Position numbers and translations under genes: made by a program
NCBI RefSeq assembly: GCF_009826975.1
Contig: NZ_WUMO01000005.1
Span: 434,001 to 498,000, forward strand
From: Flavobacterium sp. HBTb2-11-1
GTDB taxonomy: Bacteria; Bacteroidota; Bacteroidia; Flavobacteriales; Flavobacteriaceae
Length of the DNA: 64,000 nucleotides
Reading direction: 5' to 3'
Notes under the pieces: generated by a model
What the model saw: only the letters and a program-made list of their open reading frames with translations
Database searches by the model: none
What the model was told of the DNA's origin: nothing
Shown here: positions 55,086 through 62,849 of the stretch, piece after piece
Layout: each line of letters opens with the position of its first letter
Position numbering within the stretch: position 1 is the stretch's first letter

Positions 55086-55118
55086 GAGCATCAGTGTTAA
55101 AGCTGGTGCTTTTTTTTG
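55086..55118 (+). terminator. Terminator of clpB
   Basis: AGCATCAG pairs with CTGGTGCT with a wobble pair, followed by eight T. Confidence 0.85.
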
Positions 55119-55227
55119 CCGTGAATTCTGAAACTTTTTACACAATTCTTATAACAATAAATATTGAAGAAATATTCAATTTTAAGTTTGTAAAAATCAG
55201 CAAATTATTAATTAAAAAATTAAAATC

Positions 55228-55347
55228 ATGAACAATATTTTCAGAGGATTATTAGCAGGATATGGTGCTAAAAAATTAGGAGGCGGATGTTTCGGAACCA
55301 TTATAGTTTTTATTATTCTTTGGGTTCTTTTAGGACAATGCAACTAA
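55228..55347 (+). CDS. 39-residue Gly-rich small membrane protein
   Basis: ATG at 55228 to TAA at 55347. An amphipathic start with GAKKLGGGCFG is followed by one membrane helix (TIIVFIILWVLL) and a short tail GQCN. It lies in the 394-base space between clpB and the DUF808 gene, with an A-rich region before the start. I do not recognise the family. The regular Gly spacing and single helix are unlike random read-through. Confidence 0.6.
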   Translation: MNNIFRGLLAGYGAKKLGGGCFGTIIVFIILWVLLGQCN

Positions 55348-55454
55348 ATCCTGTACAGAAAAATACGAATAAAAAGATAAATTTTGATGCAATATTATTG
55401 GGCAGATTAAGCCAAAATGTCTAGATTCGCGTCACTAAAAAATAAATTTAAAAA

Positions 55455-56339
55455 ATGGGTTCAGGTTTTTTCGCACTATTAGATGATATCGCAGCAATTA
55501 TGGATGATGTTGCAGTAATGAGTAAAGTTGCCGCAAAAAAAACAGCAGGGATTTTAGGTGACGATTTAGCTGTAAATGCAGAAAAAGCTTCTGGATTTGC
55601 ATCTTCACGAGAATTACCGGTTTTGTGGGCTATCAGTAAAGGTTCTTTATTGAATAAAATCATTATTCTTCCAGTTGCATTCCTTTTAAGTGCATTTTTT
55701 CCGATTGCCATTATAATAATATTAGTTTTAGGAGGGCTTTTTTTAGCATACGAAGGAGCCGAAAAAATCTACGAGTTTATCGTACCTCATAAACATGAAG
55801 AATCTGAGGGAATTACAGATGAAGTTCTTACTGAAGAACAAATTTTATTAATCGAAAAAGACAAAGTAAAATCAGCTATTGTAACTGATTTTATTCTTTC
55901 AGTTGAAATTGTGATTATCGCATTAGGAACAGTAATGGAACAGCCTCTCATGCAGAAGATAATAGTAACTTCGATAATTGCACTTGTGGCAACAATTGGG
56001 GTTTATGGAATAGTAGCGCTTATCGTTAGAATGGATGAAGCAGGTTTCAAGCTTATAAAATCTAGCAAAAGTGAAAAGAGTCTTTCAAGATTTATCGGAA
56101 ACCTGTTAGTAAAAGCTCTTCCATTTGTAATCAAAAGTTTAACCGTAATTGGGACGATTGCATTGCTTTTAGTGGCTGGAGGAATATTTGTACACTATAT
56201 TCCATTTTTTCACCATTTGTCAGAAGAAATTAAAATCCCTTCAATCTTCAAAGAATTTACAGTTGGATTGGTTCTAGGATTTATAGTTTTACTTTTTATA
56301 AATCTTTTCAAAAAGATTTTTCAAAAGAAAACAGCTTAA
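55455..56339 (+). CDS. DUF808 (YedI-like) membrane protein
   Basis: A 294-residue membrane protein of the DUF808 family: GSGFFALLDDIAAIMDDVAV, AKKTAGILGDDLAVNAEKAS and SRELPVLWAISKGSLLNK at the N terminus, then about five helices. Function unknown; related to YedI of enterobacteria. A terminator lies 25 bases after the stop. Confidence 0.92.
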   Translation: MGSGFFALLDDIAAIMDDVAVMSKVAAKKTAGILGDDLAVNAEKASGFASSRELPVLWAISKGSLLNKIIILPVAFLLSAFFPIAIIIILVLGGLFLAYEGAEKIYEFIVPHKHEESEGITDEVLTEEQILLIEKDKVKSAIVTDFILSVEIVIIALGTVMEQPLMQKIIVTSIIALVATIGVYGIVALIVRMDEAGFKLIKSSKSEKSLSRFIGNLLVKALPFVIKSLTVIGTIALLLVAGGIFVHYIPFFHHLSEEIKIPSIFKEFTVGLVLGFIVLLFINLFKKIFQKKTA

Positions 56340-56363
56340 TTCAGCTTTAAAAATAATAAAAGG

Positions 56364-56393
56364 AACACCAGTTAGACGCTGGTGTTTTTTTTG
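56364..56393 (+). terminator. Terminator of the DUF808 gene
   Basis: AACACCAG/CTGGTGTT stem with eight T. Confidence 0.92.
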
Positions 56394-56428
56394 TTTAGGA
56401 GCAGGAACAATTCATTTAAAAGAAAGTT

Positions 56429-56497
56429 CAGTCCCGCTATCCACTATATTTTTTGTTGTGAACCCCACAACAAAAAGATGCCGTTTCTATCGGGGCT
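56429..56497. repeat. TCCCGCTATCC / TATCGGGGCT hairpin repeat
   Basis: Inner stem TTTTTGTTGTG (56450-56460) with CACAACAAAAA (56466-56476); outer AGTCCCG with CGGGGCT allows a wobble pair. I recall near-identical elements dispersed in Flavobacterium genomes. The remaining bases of the 337-base gap (56340-56676) hold no gene. Confidence 0.7.
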
Positions 56498-56676
56498 ATT
56501 TTAGAGAGTTTTTGTTTTTATAAGAAATAACCGTATTTTTTTAAATAATTTTTATTGAATAAGTTGTTGATTTTTAAAATATTAATTGATAATCTGAATT
56601 TTTTAACATTTCTTCTAAGCAACCTTTGCAACTAAGTCTTGTCTTCATAGTAATTAACAATTAATTATTATTTTAT

Positions 56677-57090
56677 ATGAAAAGTTTTAGATTACAAACA
56701 GCTTTAGTAGTATTATTTTTATCAATTGGATTTGTTTCATGCAGCAGTGATGATGATAAGGATCAAGTACCAGCTCCAACCACAAAGGCAGCTTTAGTAA
56801 CAGAAATTAAAGGACCGGCAACAGGAAAAGTTAATGATGAACTAAGCTACGATGTGACTTACACAGTTGATAACGCTTGTGCAGAATTTGATAAAATCTC
56901 AGAAGTAACAATTGGATCTGTAAAAGGTTTGCAAGTAATTGCGAAATACCCATCAGAAGTTTGTACCCAGCAAGTGCCAGAACCAAAGAAAACAGTTTAT
57001 AAATTCAAGTCTACTACAAAAGGAACCTTTGAAATCAAATTCAAGAAATCAGAAACAGAATTCTTAACTCAGAAAGTAGTTATCGAATAA
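56677..57090 (+). CDS. Surface-type lipoprotein of unknown function
   Basis: A 137-residue lipoprotein; signal segment ends GFVSC with Cys at 22. The next residues, SSDDDKD, form an acidic patch like the lipoprotein export signal that directs lipoproteins to the cell surface in Bacteroidota. The mature part is a small beta domain (GKVNDELSYDVTYTVDNAC, TTKGTFEIKFKKSETEFLTQ), perhaps Ig-like. Confidence 0.8.
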   Translation: MKSFRLQTALVVLFLSIGFVSCSSDDDKDQVPAPTTKAALVTEIKGPATGKVNDELSYDVTYTVDNACAEFDKISEVTIGSVKGLQVIAKYPSEVCTQQVPEPKKTVYKFKSTTKGTFEIKFKKSETEFLTQKVVIE

Positions 57091-57120
57091 TAAGAAGCTT
57101 AGCTGATATTTTTTTAGGTT

Positions 57121-57166
57121 AAAAGCCATTTTACAGAGATTTGAATCAATGTAAAATGGTTTTTTG
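57121..57166 (+). terminator. Terminator of the lipoprotein gene
   Basis: CCATTTTACA/TGTAAAATGG stem of ten bases followed by T residues. Confidence 0.85.
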
Positions 57167-57217
57167 ATTTATATGAAATAATACAGGTCGATTAGTTGTT
57201 ATATAAAAGTTATCGAC

Positions 57218-57248
57218 TTTGCCATTCCTTTAAAAAGTACTATTTTTG
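57218..57248 (+). promoter_or_regulatory. Promoter of aguB
   Basis: TTTG at 57218-57221, a 19-base spacer and TATTTTTG at 57241-57248, followed by CAC. Confidence 0.7.
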
Positions 57249-57266
57249 CACTCTAAATTTTATGTC

Positions 57267-58157
57267 ATGGCGAAAAGAAAGTATAAAATATCGGTTATTC
57301 AGTTAAACCTGAATGATGTTGCCGAAAATAATCTTAAAAAATGTATCAGCTGGGTAAGAGACGCTGCGAGTCAAGGTGCAGAAGTTATCTTATTGCCTGA
57401 ATTATATAGCAGTCATTATTTTTGTCAAAGTGAAGATGTAGAGAATTTTGCATTAGCAGAACCACTTTACAGCACTTCATTTATCGCATTCAGCGAATTG
57501 GCAAAAGAATTAGGAGTAGTAATTATTGTTCCTTTCTTCGAGAAAAGAATGGCTGGAATCTATCATAATAGTGCTTATATCATCGATACTGATGGAACTG
57601 AAGCTGGTTTATATCGTAAGATGCATATTCCAGACGATCCTCATTTCTATGAAAAATTCTATTTCACTCCAGGTGACTTAGGTTTCCAAGCGATTGAAAC
57701 TAAAAAAGGAACTGTTGGAACTTTAATCTGCTGGGATCAATGGTATCCAGAAGCGGCTCGTATCACAGCGCTTAAAGGAGCAGAAGTTTTATTCTATCCA
57801 ACAGCAATTGGATGGCATCCAAAAGAAAAAGAGCAATATGGAGAAAATCAATATGGCGCTTGGATGAACGTGATGAAAGGTCACGCTGTAGCAAATGGTG
57901 TTTTCGTTGCAGCTGCAAACCGAATCGGTTTAGAAAAGTATATCGACGGGACAGAAGGGATTCAATTCTGGGGAGCTTCATTTATTGCTGGACCGCAAGG
58001 AGAAATTTTAGCTCAAGCTTCACATGATAAAGAAGAAATTTTAATTGCTGAGGTTGACTTAGATCTTCAAGAAAATGTACGTCAGAACTGGCCATTCTTC
58101 AGAGACAGAAGAATTGATGCTTTTGGAGATATTACAAAAAGAGCAATCGATAAATAA
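57267..58157 (+). CDS. aguB: N-carbamoylputrescine amidase
   Basis: Nitrilase-fold amidase that turns N-carbamoylputrescine into putrescine. The catalytic triad is Glu in EVILLPELYSSHYF, Lys in GLYRKMHIPDDPHFYEKF, and Cys in GTLICWDQWYPEAARI. SHYFCQ and WHPKEKEQYGENQYG are subgroup-specific. Start ATG 57267 (296 residues) is preferred over an upstream TTG. The preceding enzyme, agmatine deiminase, is at 61641. Confidence 0.93.
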   Translation: MAKRKYKISVIQLNLNDVAENNLKKCISWVRDAASQGAEVILLPELYSSHYFCQSEDVENFALAEPLYSTSFIAFSELAKELGVVIIVPFFEKRMAGIYHNSAYIIDTDGTEAGLYRKMHIPDDPHFYEKFYFTPGDLGFQAIETKKGTVGTLICWDQWYPEAARITALKGAEVLFYPTAIGWHPKEKEQYGENQYGAWMNVMKGHAVANGVFVAAANRIGLEKYIDGTEGIQFWGASFIAGPQGEILAQASHDKEEILIAEVDLDLQENVRQNWPFFRDRRIDAFGDITKRAIDK

Positions 58158-58181
58158 TCAATTTATCTAAAATATAAAAAA

Positions 58182-58215
58182 GGACAAAATGTGAATTTTG
58201 TCCTTTTTTTATGCA
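58182..58215 (+). terminator. Terminator of aguB, one half of a 34-base inverted duplicate
   Basis: GGACAAAAT/ATTTTGTCC-type hairpin with seven T, then ATGCA. The 34-base stretch is the exact reverse complement of 59876-59909. Confidence 0.9.
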
Positions 58216-58366
58216 AGCTTCGAAGAAGTTAAATGTTTATAGCGGCAAATGGAAAAGCTCCGGAGGAGCGATATATATTAAGTTTCAAAAGAGCATGTTA
58301 TTCCTCTTGAGCTTTATATTATAAACATTTGTTATTTGCTATAAATATTTAACTTCTCCGAAGCTT
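58215..58366. repeat. Long imperfect palindrome with GCTCCGGAGGAGC core
   Basis: Arms 58215-58243 and 58338-58366 match at 27 of 29 positions. GCTCCGGAGGAGC (58257-58269) is a compact hairpin inside. I recall similar core-and-arm repeats dispersed in Bacteroidota. It fills most of the 315-base aguB-ompA gap. Confidence 0.82.
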
Positions 58367-58415
58367 TATAATCAGTCTTCAAAATTTGGTTTTTTAAACT
58401 CTAATTTTTATAAAC

Positions 58416-58446
58416 AAAAAAGAGCCATTCAATTGAATAGCTCCTT
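58416..58446 (-). terminator. Terminator of the OmpA-like gene
   Basis: GAGCCATTCAATTGAATAGCTC stem with one wobble pair; on the minus strand T residues follow. Confidence 0.8.
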
Positions 58447-58472
58447 TTCTCGTTTTTAGCTTTATATATAGA

Positions 58473-59732
58473 TTACTTCACTTGGAAAGTAACTCGTCTC
58501 ACGATTTGACGTGCTTCTTTAGAATTTTTGTTAACAGAAGTATCTTCTCCATTAGCAATTACATTCAATCTTGAAGCGTCAATTCCAGCATTTACTGCTA
58601 CTTTTTTCACAGCTTCAGCTCTTTTTCTAGATAACTCAACATTGTAGTTTGAATTTCCAATTTCGTCAGCATAACCAATAATGTCAGCAGATTTTCCAGG
58701 ATTATTTTTCAAGTATTTCACTAAGAAATCAACACCAGATAAAGATGCATTTGTTGGTTTAGACGAATTGAAATCGAAATAAACATTTACATAACCTCCG
58801 TTGATTAATTCTTCAACTGTATTGTTTGTAGCTGTTCCTGCACCTTTCTTTTCGTAAGTTTTATCTAAGTAGCTTTCTAACTCATCTGGTACACCATTTT
58901 GATTAGTATCAATAGATTGTCCTTTAGTGTTAACGGCAACTCCTGCAATAGAATTTGGTTCTAAATCGTATAAATCAGCAACTCCATCTTTGTCTGTGTC
59001 CAAAAGGCCAGTTTCGATTAAGTCCACTCTTTTTTCCAATTCGCTAATTCTGTCTTCTTCACCAACCCAATCAGCATGTTTTTGGTTTTTACCTAAGTAG
59101 AATGTTAAACCAACAGAAGCGTTTAATAAAACACCATCAAAAGCACCTGTAGAAGTAGTTCCCATTCCGTCAAAGTTCCAGTTTTGTCTTCCGTTAACAA
59201 TTCCAGTAAGATCTCCTGTCAAAGCAACACGATCACTCAATCTGATTTGTCCCGTTAAACCGGCAATTCCGTGAGCCATGTAATCTTGACCCCCAAATCC
59301 AGTTTCAGTACTAATTTGAGAAACCCCGAAACCACCATGAGCTAAAAGACCAATTGTGTTTGTCCAAGTCTCAAAATTTAAAGCACGTCCAACATTGATA
59401 ACTCCTTGTAAACTTGCTCTAACATAACGGCTTTCAAAATCTGGAGTGTTTTTTTTCTCTTTAAATTGATCGTAACCAACATCTAATTTCACCCCAAATT
59501 TTGGACTAAACATATATCTAACACCTAAATCACCGTGGAAAAAATTTAATGATTCTGTAGTATAACCTGGAGTCATTGTTCTAGTTGGTTTATTAACCCC
59601 GCCATTTAGTTCGATCGACCATTTGTTGTATTCTTGATCTACACTAGGTTTGGTAGAAGTGGTAGCCATATTTTGAGCGCCCGCAGCAAATGATAGCAAT
59701 AATAAGGATACTGATACTAATTTCTTTTTCAT
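58473..59732 (-). CDS. OmpA-family outer-membrane protein
   Basis: A 419-residue protein: signal peptide ending AAGAQ, an N-terminal eight-strand barrel (about 35-225), a short linker with calcium-binding-like DTDKDGVADLYDLEP and DTNQNGVPDELE repeats, and a C-terminal peptidoglycan-binding OmpA domain (VYFDFNSSKPTNAS to RRVTFQVK). It tethers the outer membrane to the wall. It lies between the two copies of the 34-base inverted terminator sequence. Confidence 0.95.
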   Translation of the reverse strand: MKKKLVSVSLLLLSFAAGAQNMATTSTKPSVDQEYNKWSIELNGGVNKPTRTMTPGYTTESLNFFHGDLGVRYMFSPKFGVKLDVGYDQFKEKKNTPDFESRYVRASLQGVINVGRALNFETWTNTIGLLAHGGFGVSQISTETGFGGQDYMAHGIAGLTGQIRLSDRVALTGDLTGIVNGRQNWNFDGMGTTSTGAFDGVLLNASVGLTFYLGKNQKHADWVGEEDRISELEKRVDLIETGLLDTDKDGVADLYDLEPNSIAGVAVNTKGQSIDTNQNGVPDELESYLDKTYEKKGAGTATNNTVEELINGGYVNVYFDFNSSKPTNASLSGVDFLVKYLKNNPGKSADIIGYADEIGNSNYNVELSRKRAEAVKKVAVNAGIDASRLNVIANGEDTSVNKNSKEARQIVRRVTFQVK

Positions 59733-59875
59733 GATATCAAAAATTAAATTGTTTTTATTTTAAACTCTGAAGCAAAATTAGAGGTCGAATTTTAGATTGT
59801 GTTGTATATACCCTTACATAATTCCCATCTTTTGGCATTTAATTGTGTAAATCCGTTAATATTAGTATAATAGAA

Positions 59876-59909
59876 TGCATAAAAAAAGGACAAAATTCAC
59901 ATTTTGTCC
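59876..59909 (-). terminator. Terminator of the choice-of-anchor I gene, second 34-base copy
   Basis: Exact reverse complement of 58182-58215, including hairpin, T7 and ATGCA. On the minus strand it follows the stop at 59936. Confidence 0.9.
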
Positions 59910-59935
59910 CGTTTGCTATCCTAAAAAAAAAGTTA

Positions 59936-61456
59936 TTATTTTAAATCAGGCTGATAAATTTTAACAGATCCATCTCCTTCGCTACTTACCACTAATAAGC
60001 TTCTTTTTGTAGGGCTTTTTGAAGCAGGGATGAAAAGAATTCCTTCTGGCGCATCTCCTGTTTTTACAGTTTGCAAATATTGTGGTGAAGTCGGATTTGT
60101 AGCATCGTAAACCATAAAAGCGTCAGATCTTTCTAGACCAACAAACAAAATGTTTTGATTTCCCATTTTAGCCGCAACTACAGCTTCTGGCTCAGAACCT
60201 TTGTCATCACTTCTTTTATCGTCGTACGTGCCTATTTCGTTGGTCTTTTTGTCAACATCATTTTTGCTGTCAAAAACAATTTTTCCAGTGTTTCCATTCC
60301 ATATAGAAAACGATCTTCCTCCAAAACTTACCATTTGGTCCAAATCGCCATCTCCATCAGTATCTCCCATATCCGCAACTAAATTTAATCTGCCCAAATT
60401 AGCATCTAATTTTAAGGTTGCTGCATCTGGAAAAACTGTTGCATCAAGTGTCATGCTTTTCATACGTTTCACATCAGTATAGGCGGTGTATTCTCTTGCA
60501 TCTCCTTCATTAGCTGTAACAAAATAAGGGGTATTGTTTACAGTAAAATGACTGATAGCATCTGGCATATAAAGACCCTTTACTTTCCAAGGGTTAAAAG
60601 CAATTTTACTGTCACTGTCGCTTACGTCAATTGCGTTTTCAGCAGTATTGTAGTCTTTTAATCCTAAAGGGTAAATCGCAGTAATAGTTTTAGAAGTTAA
60701 ATCAACTTTTGCAACACCATTATTCTCCTGTAAAGTTACCCAAGCAGTTTTAGAATCGTCAGAAATTGTAATGTATTCAGGCTCAATATCCTGAGCAAAA
60801 CTCGTTTTAGCAAATTTTGAAACTCTAAATCCATCTTTTGCTAATGCCGCAGCTTGACCAGCTAATGAGCTAAAATCAAGTGTTGTAACATTATAAGCGC
60901 TTGTTTCAATAATAGAAACCGTTCCGTTAGGATCTTGTGTATAATCAGTATTTGGCTCACCTTCATTAGCAGTCATGATAAATTTTCCGTCTGGAGAAAA
61001 AGTAATCATATCAGGCAATGCTCCAACAGTTACTTGTTTGATTAAGCTGTAATCAGAAGTATTAAAAATAATTACTTTTCCGTTTCCTTGCTTATTTACA
61101 GTAGATTCTAAAGCAACAGCTAGCTTTCCGTCAAAAACAGAAACGCTGTTCGCAACACCTTCATAAGCAGTTAAATCAATTTTTCCAATTTTCATTGGTT
61201 TTGTAGGGTCTGTAATGTCAATAACGTCAATCTGGTTTACGCCACTGTTGTTTACTGTAAAAAGTCTTTTTGTTTTTTCGCAGTAAGCAGAAATTTCAGC
61301 TGCAGCTTCTCCGCCAATTGTGATAGAACCAATTTCTTTAAAAGTTCCAGGATTTTCGTTAACAACAACTTCAGGTTCGGTGTTCGAATTTTCATCATTG
61401 TTACAGCTTGCTAATATGAAAAGTGCCGCTAATAATGAGATTGATAAATTTTTCAT
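59936..61456 (-). CDS. Choice-of-anchor I lipoprotein
   Basis: A 506-residue lipoprotein (signal ends LASC; Cys at 18, followed by NNDENSN). It is a beta-propeller of the choice-of-anchor I / mesenchyme-glycoprotein-like family: VIDITDPTKPMKIGKIDLTA, TFSPDGKFIMTANEGEPNTD, TVSIIETS, YFVTANEGDAREY, GLERSDAFMVYDATNPTSPQ. Likely a surface or outer-membrane protein; phytase-like activity is possible for relatives but no catalytic site is evident. Confidence 0.88.
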   Translation of the reverse strand: MKNLSISLLAALFILASCNNDENSNTEPEVVVNENPGTFKEIGSITIGGEAAAEISAYCEKTKRLFTVNNSGVNQIDVIDITDPTKPMKIGKIDLTAYEGVANSVSVFDGKLAVALESTVNKQGNGKVIIFNTSDYSLIKQVTVGALPDMITFSPDGKFIMTANEGEPNTDYTQDPNGTVSIIETSAYNVTTLDFSSLAGQAAALAKDGFRVSKFAKTSFAQDIEPEYITISDDSKTAWVTLQENNGVAKVDLTSKTITAIYPLGLKDYNTAENAIDVSDSDSKIAFNPWKVKGLYMPDAISHFTVNNTPYFVTANEGDAREYTAYTDVKRMKSMTLDATVFPDAATLKLDANLGRLNLVADMGDTDGDGDLDQMVSFGGRSFSIWNGNTGKIVFDSKNDVDKKTNEIGTYDDKRSDDKGSEPEAVVAAKMGNQNILFVGLERSDAFMVYDATNPTSPQYLQTVKTGDAPEGILFIPASKSPTKRSLLVVSSEGDGSVKIYQPDLK

Positions 61457-61582
61457 GTGTTAGTTTTTAGTTTTGGCAAAAGTAATTCTGAGGTCTCTGT
61501 TAAATATTAAGGATGTATTATTTAATCTTTAACTTAATTTTTGAAGGATATTTATTGTGAAATGGAGTATGATTTTTACTCA

Positions 61583-61616
61583 TTTGTTTTAAAATCCTAA
61601 CGAATGCTTATCTTTG
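61583..61616 (+). promoter_or_regulatory. Promoter of aguA
   Basis: TTTG at 61583-61586, a 22-base spacer and TATCTTTG at 61609-61616, followed by CAC as in the aguB promoter. Confidence 0.7.
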
Positions 61617-61640
61617 CACTTTCTTAATTAGAACCTATTT

Positions 61641-62681
61641 ATGTCAACAAATAATAGAAGATTTCCTGCAGAGTGGGAAAAACAGCAAGGAATTGTATTG
61701 TGTTTTCCGCACAATGGCAATGACTGGCCGGGAAAATACGAAGCAGTTCAATGGGCTTTTGTAGAATTTATAAAAAAAGTAGCCACTTTTGAAACTGTTT
61801 TTTTGGTGGTTGCCGATGAAAAACTAAAAGAAAAAGTTGCTGATATGCTTGAAAGAGCCCGCGTAAATATCAAAAACGTTTCTTATATTCTTCATAAAAC
61901 CAACAGAAGCTGGATGCGCGACTCAGGGCCAATTATTGTAAAGAATGGTTCAAAAAGAGAAGCGTTAAACTTTAATTTTAATGGTTGGGCAAAATATAAA
62001 AATTATCAATTAGATAAATTTGTTCCAGGTAAAGTGGCTGATTTTATTGATGTTCCACTAACACAGGTCATGTATAAAGGAAAGCCAGTAATTGTTGAAG
62101 GCGGAGCAATTGATGTAAATGGAAAAGGGACTTTACTGACTTCTGAAGAATGTTTAATGCATCCAACAATTCAGGTTAGAAATCCAGGTTTTACCAAAGA
62201 AGATTACGAAGCCGTTTTTAAAGAATATCTTGGTGTGACTAATGTAATTTGGCTTGGAGATGGAATTGAAGGTGATGATACTCACGGCCACATTGATGAT
62301 TTATGTCGATTTGTAAATGAAGATACGATTGTAACGATTGTTGAAACAGATAAAAATGATTCAAATTACAAGCCTTTGCAGGATAATTTGAAACGTCTTC
62401 AGAATGCAAAATTAGAAAACGGGAAATCTCCAGTTATTGTAGCGCTTCCAATGCCAAAACGTGTTGATTTTGAAGATTTACGTTTGCCAGCAAGTTATGC
62501 TAATTTCTTGATTTTGAATAATTGTGTTTTAGTTCCGACCTTCAATGACAGCAATGATCGTGTAGCCTTAAACATATTAGCAGAATGTTTTCCTGATAGA
62601 GAAGTAATCGGTATCAGTTGTATTGATTTTATCTGGGGATTCGGAACTTTGCATTGCTTAAGTCAGCAGATTCCTGCTTAA
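61641..62681 (+). CDS. aguA: Agmatine deiminase
   Basis: Converts agmatine to N-carbamoylputrescine and ammonia. WMRDSGPIIV, the PAD-fold GDDTHGHIDDLCRF and the catalytic Cys in GFGTLHCLSQQIPA near the C terminus are conserved. At 346 residues it is full length. With aguB at 57267 it completes agmatine to putrescine; the arginine decarboxylase that would feed it is not in the window. Confidence 0.95.
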   Translation: MSTNNRRFPAEWEKQQGIVLCFPHNGNDWPGKYEAVQWAFVEFIKKVATFETVFLVVADEKLKEKVADMLERARVNIKNVSYILHKTNRSWMRDSGPIIVKNGSKREALNFNFNGWAKYKNYQLDKFVPGKVADFIDVPLTQVMYKGKPVIVEGGAIDVNGKGTLLTSEECLMHPTIQVRNPGFTKEDYEAVFKEYLGVTNVIWLGDGIEGDDTHGHIDDLCRFVNEDTIVTIVETDKNDSNYKPLQDNLKRLQNAKLENGKSPVIVALPMPKRVDFEDLRLPASYANFLILNNCVLVPTFNDSNDRVALNILAECFPDREVIGISCIDFIWGFGTLHCLSQQIPA

Positions 62682-62687
62682 TATATA

Positions 62688-62753
62688 AAGCCATATAAGT
62701 AATAAAAGAAAATTAAGTCTGAATTAAATGAGCTTAAATCACTTATATGGTTT
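62688..62753. repeat. AAGCCATATAAGT palindrome
   Basis: AAGCCATATAAGT (62688-62700) and ACTTATATGGTTT (62741-62753) match at 12 of 13 positions around a 40-base loop. Confidence 0.75.
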
Positions 62754-62787
62754 AAAATTTCTACGATTTTAAGAGATTAAAAAGCAT

Positions 62788-62816
62788 AAAAAACCTTGGT
62801 TATCGCCAAGGTTTTT
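62788..62816. terminator. Terminator between aguA and fahA
   Basis: AAAAACCTTGG/CCAAGGTTTTT perfect stem with a 6-base loop; works in both directions for the convergent genes. Confidence 0.92.
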
Positions 62817-62849
62817 CTATTTCTATATTTCTTCAGACTGTTCTGCTCT

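Noticed and set aside
58182..59909. Invertible switch turning ompA on or off
   Set aside because: The promoter of ompA would be inside the inverted segment, so inversion would not uncouple it, and no invertase gene is near. Kept only as a duplicated-terminator observation.
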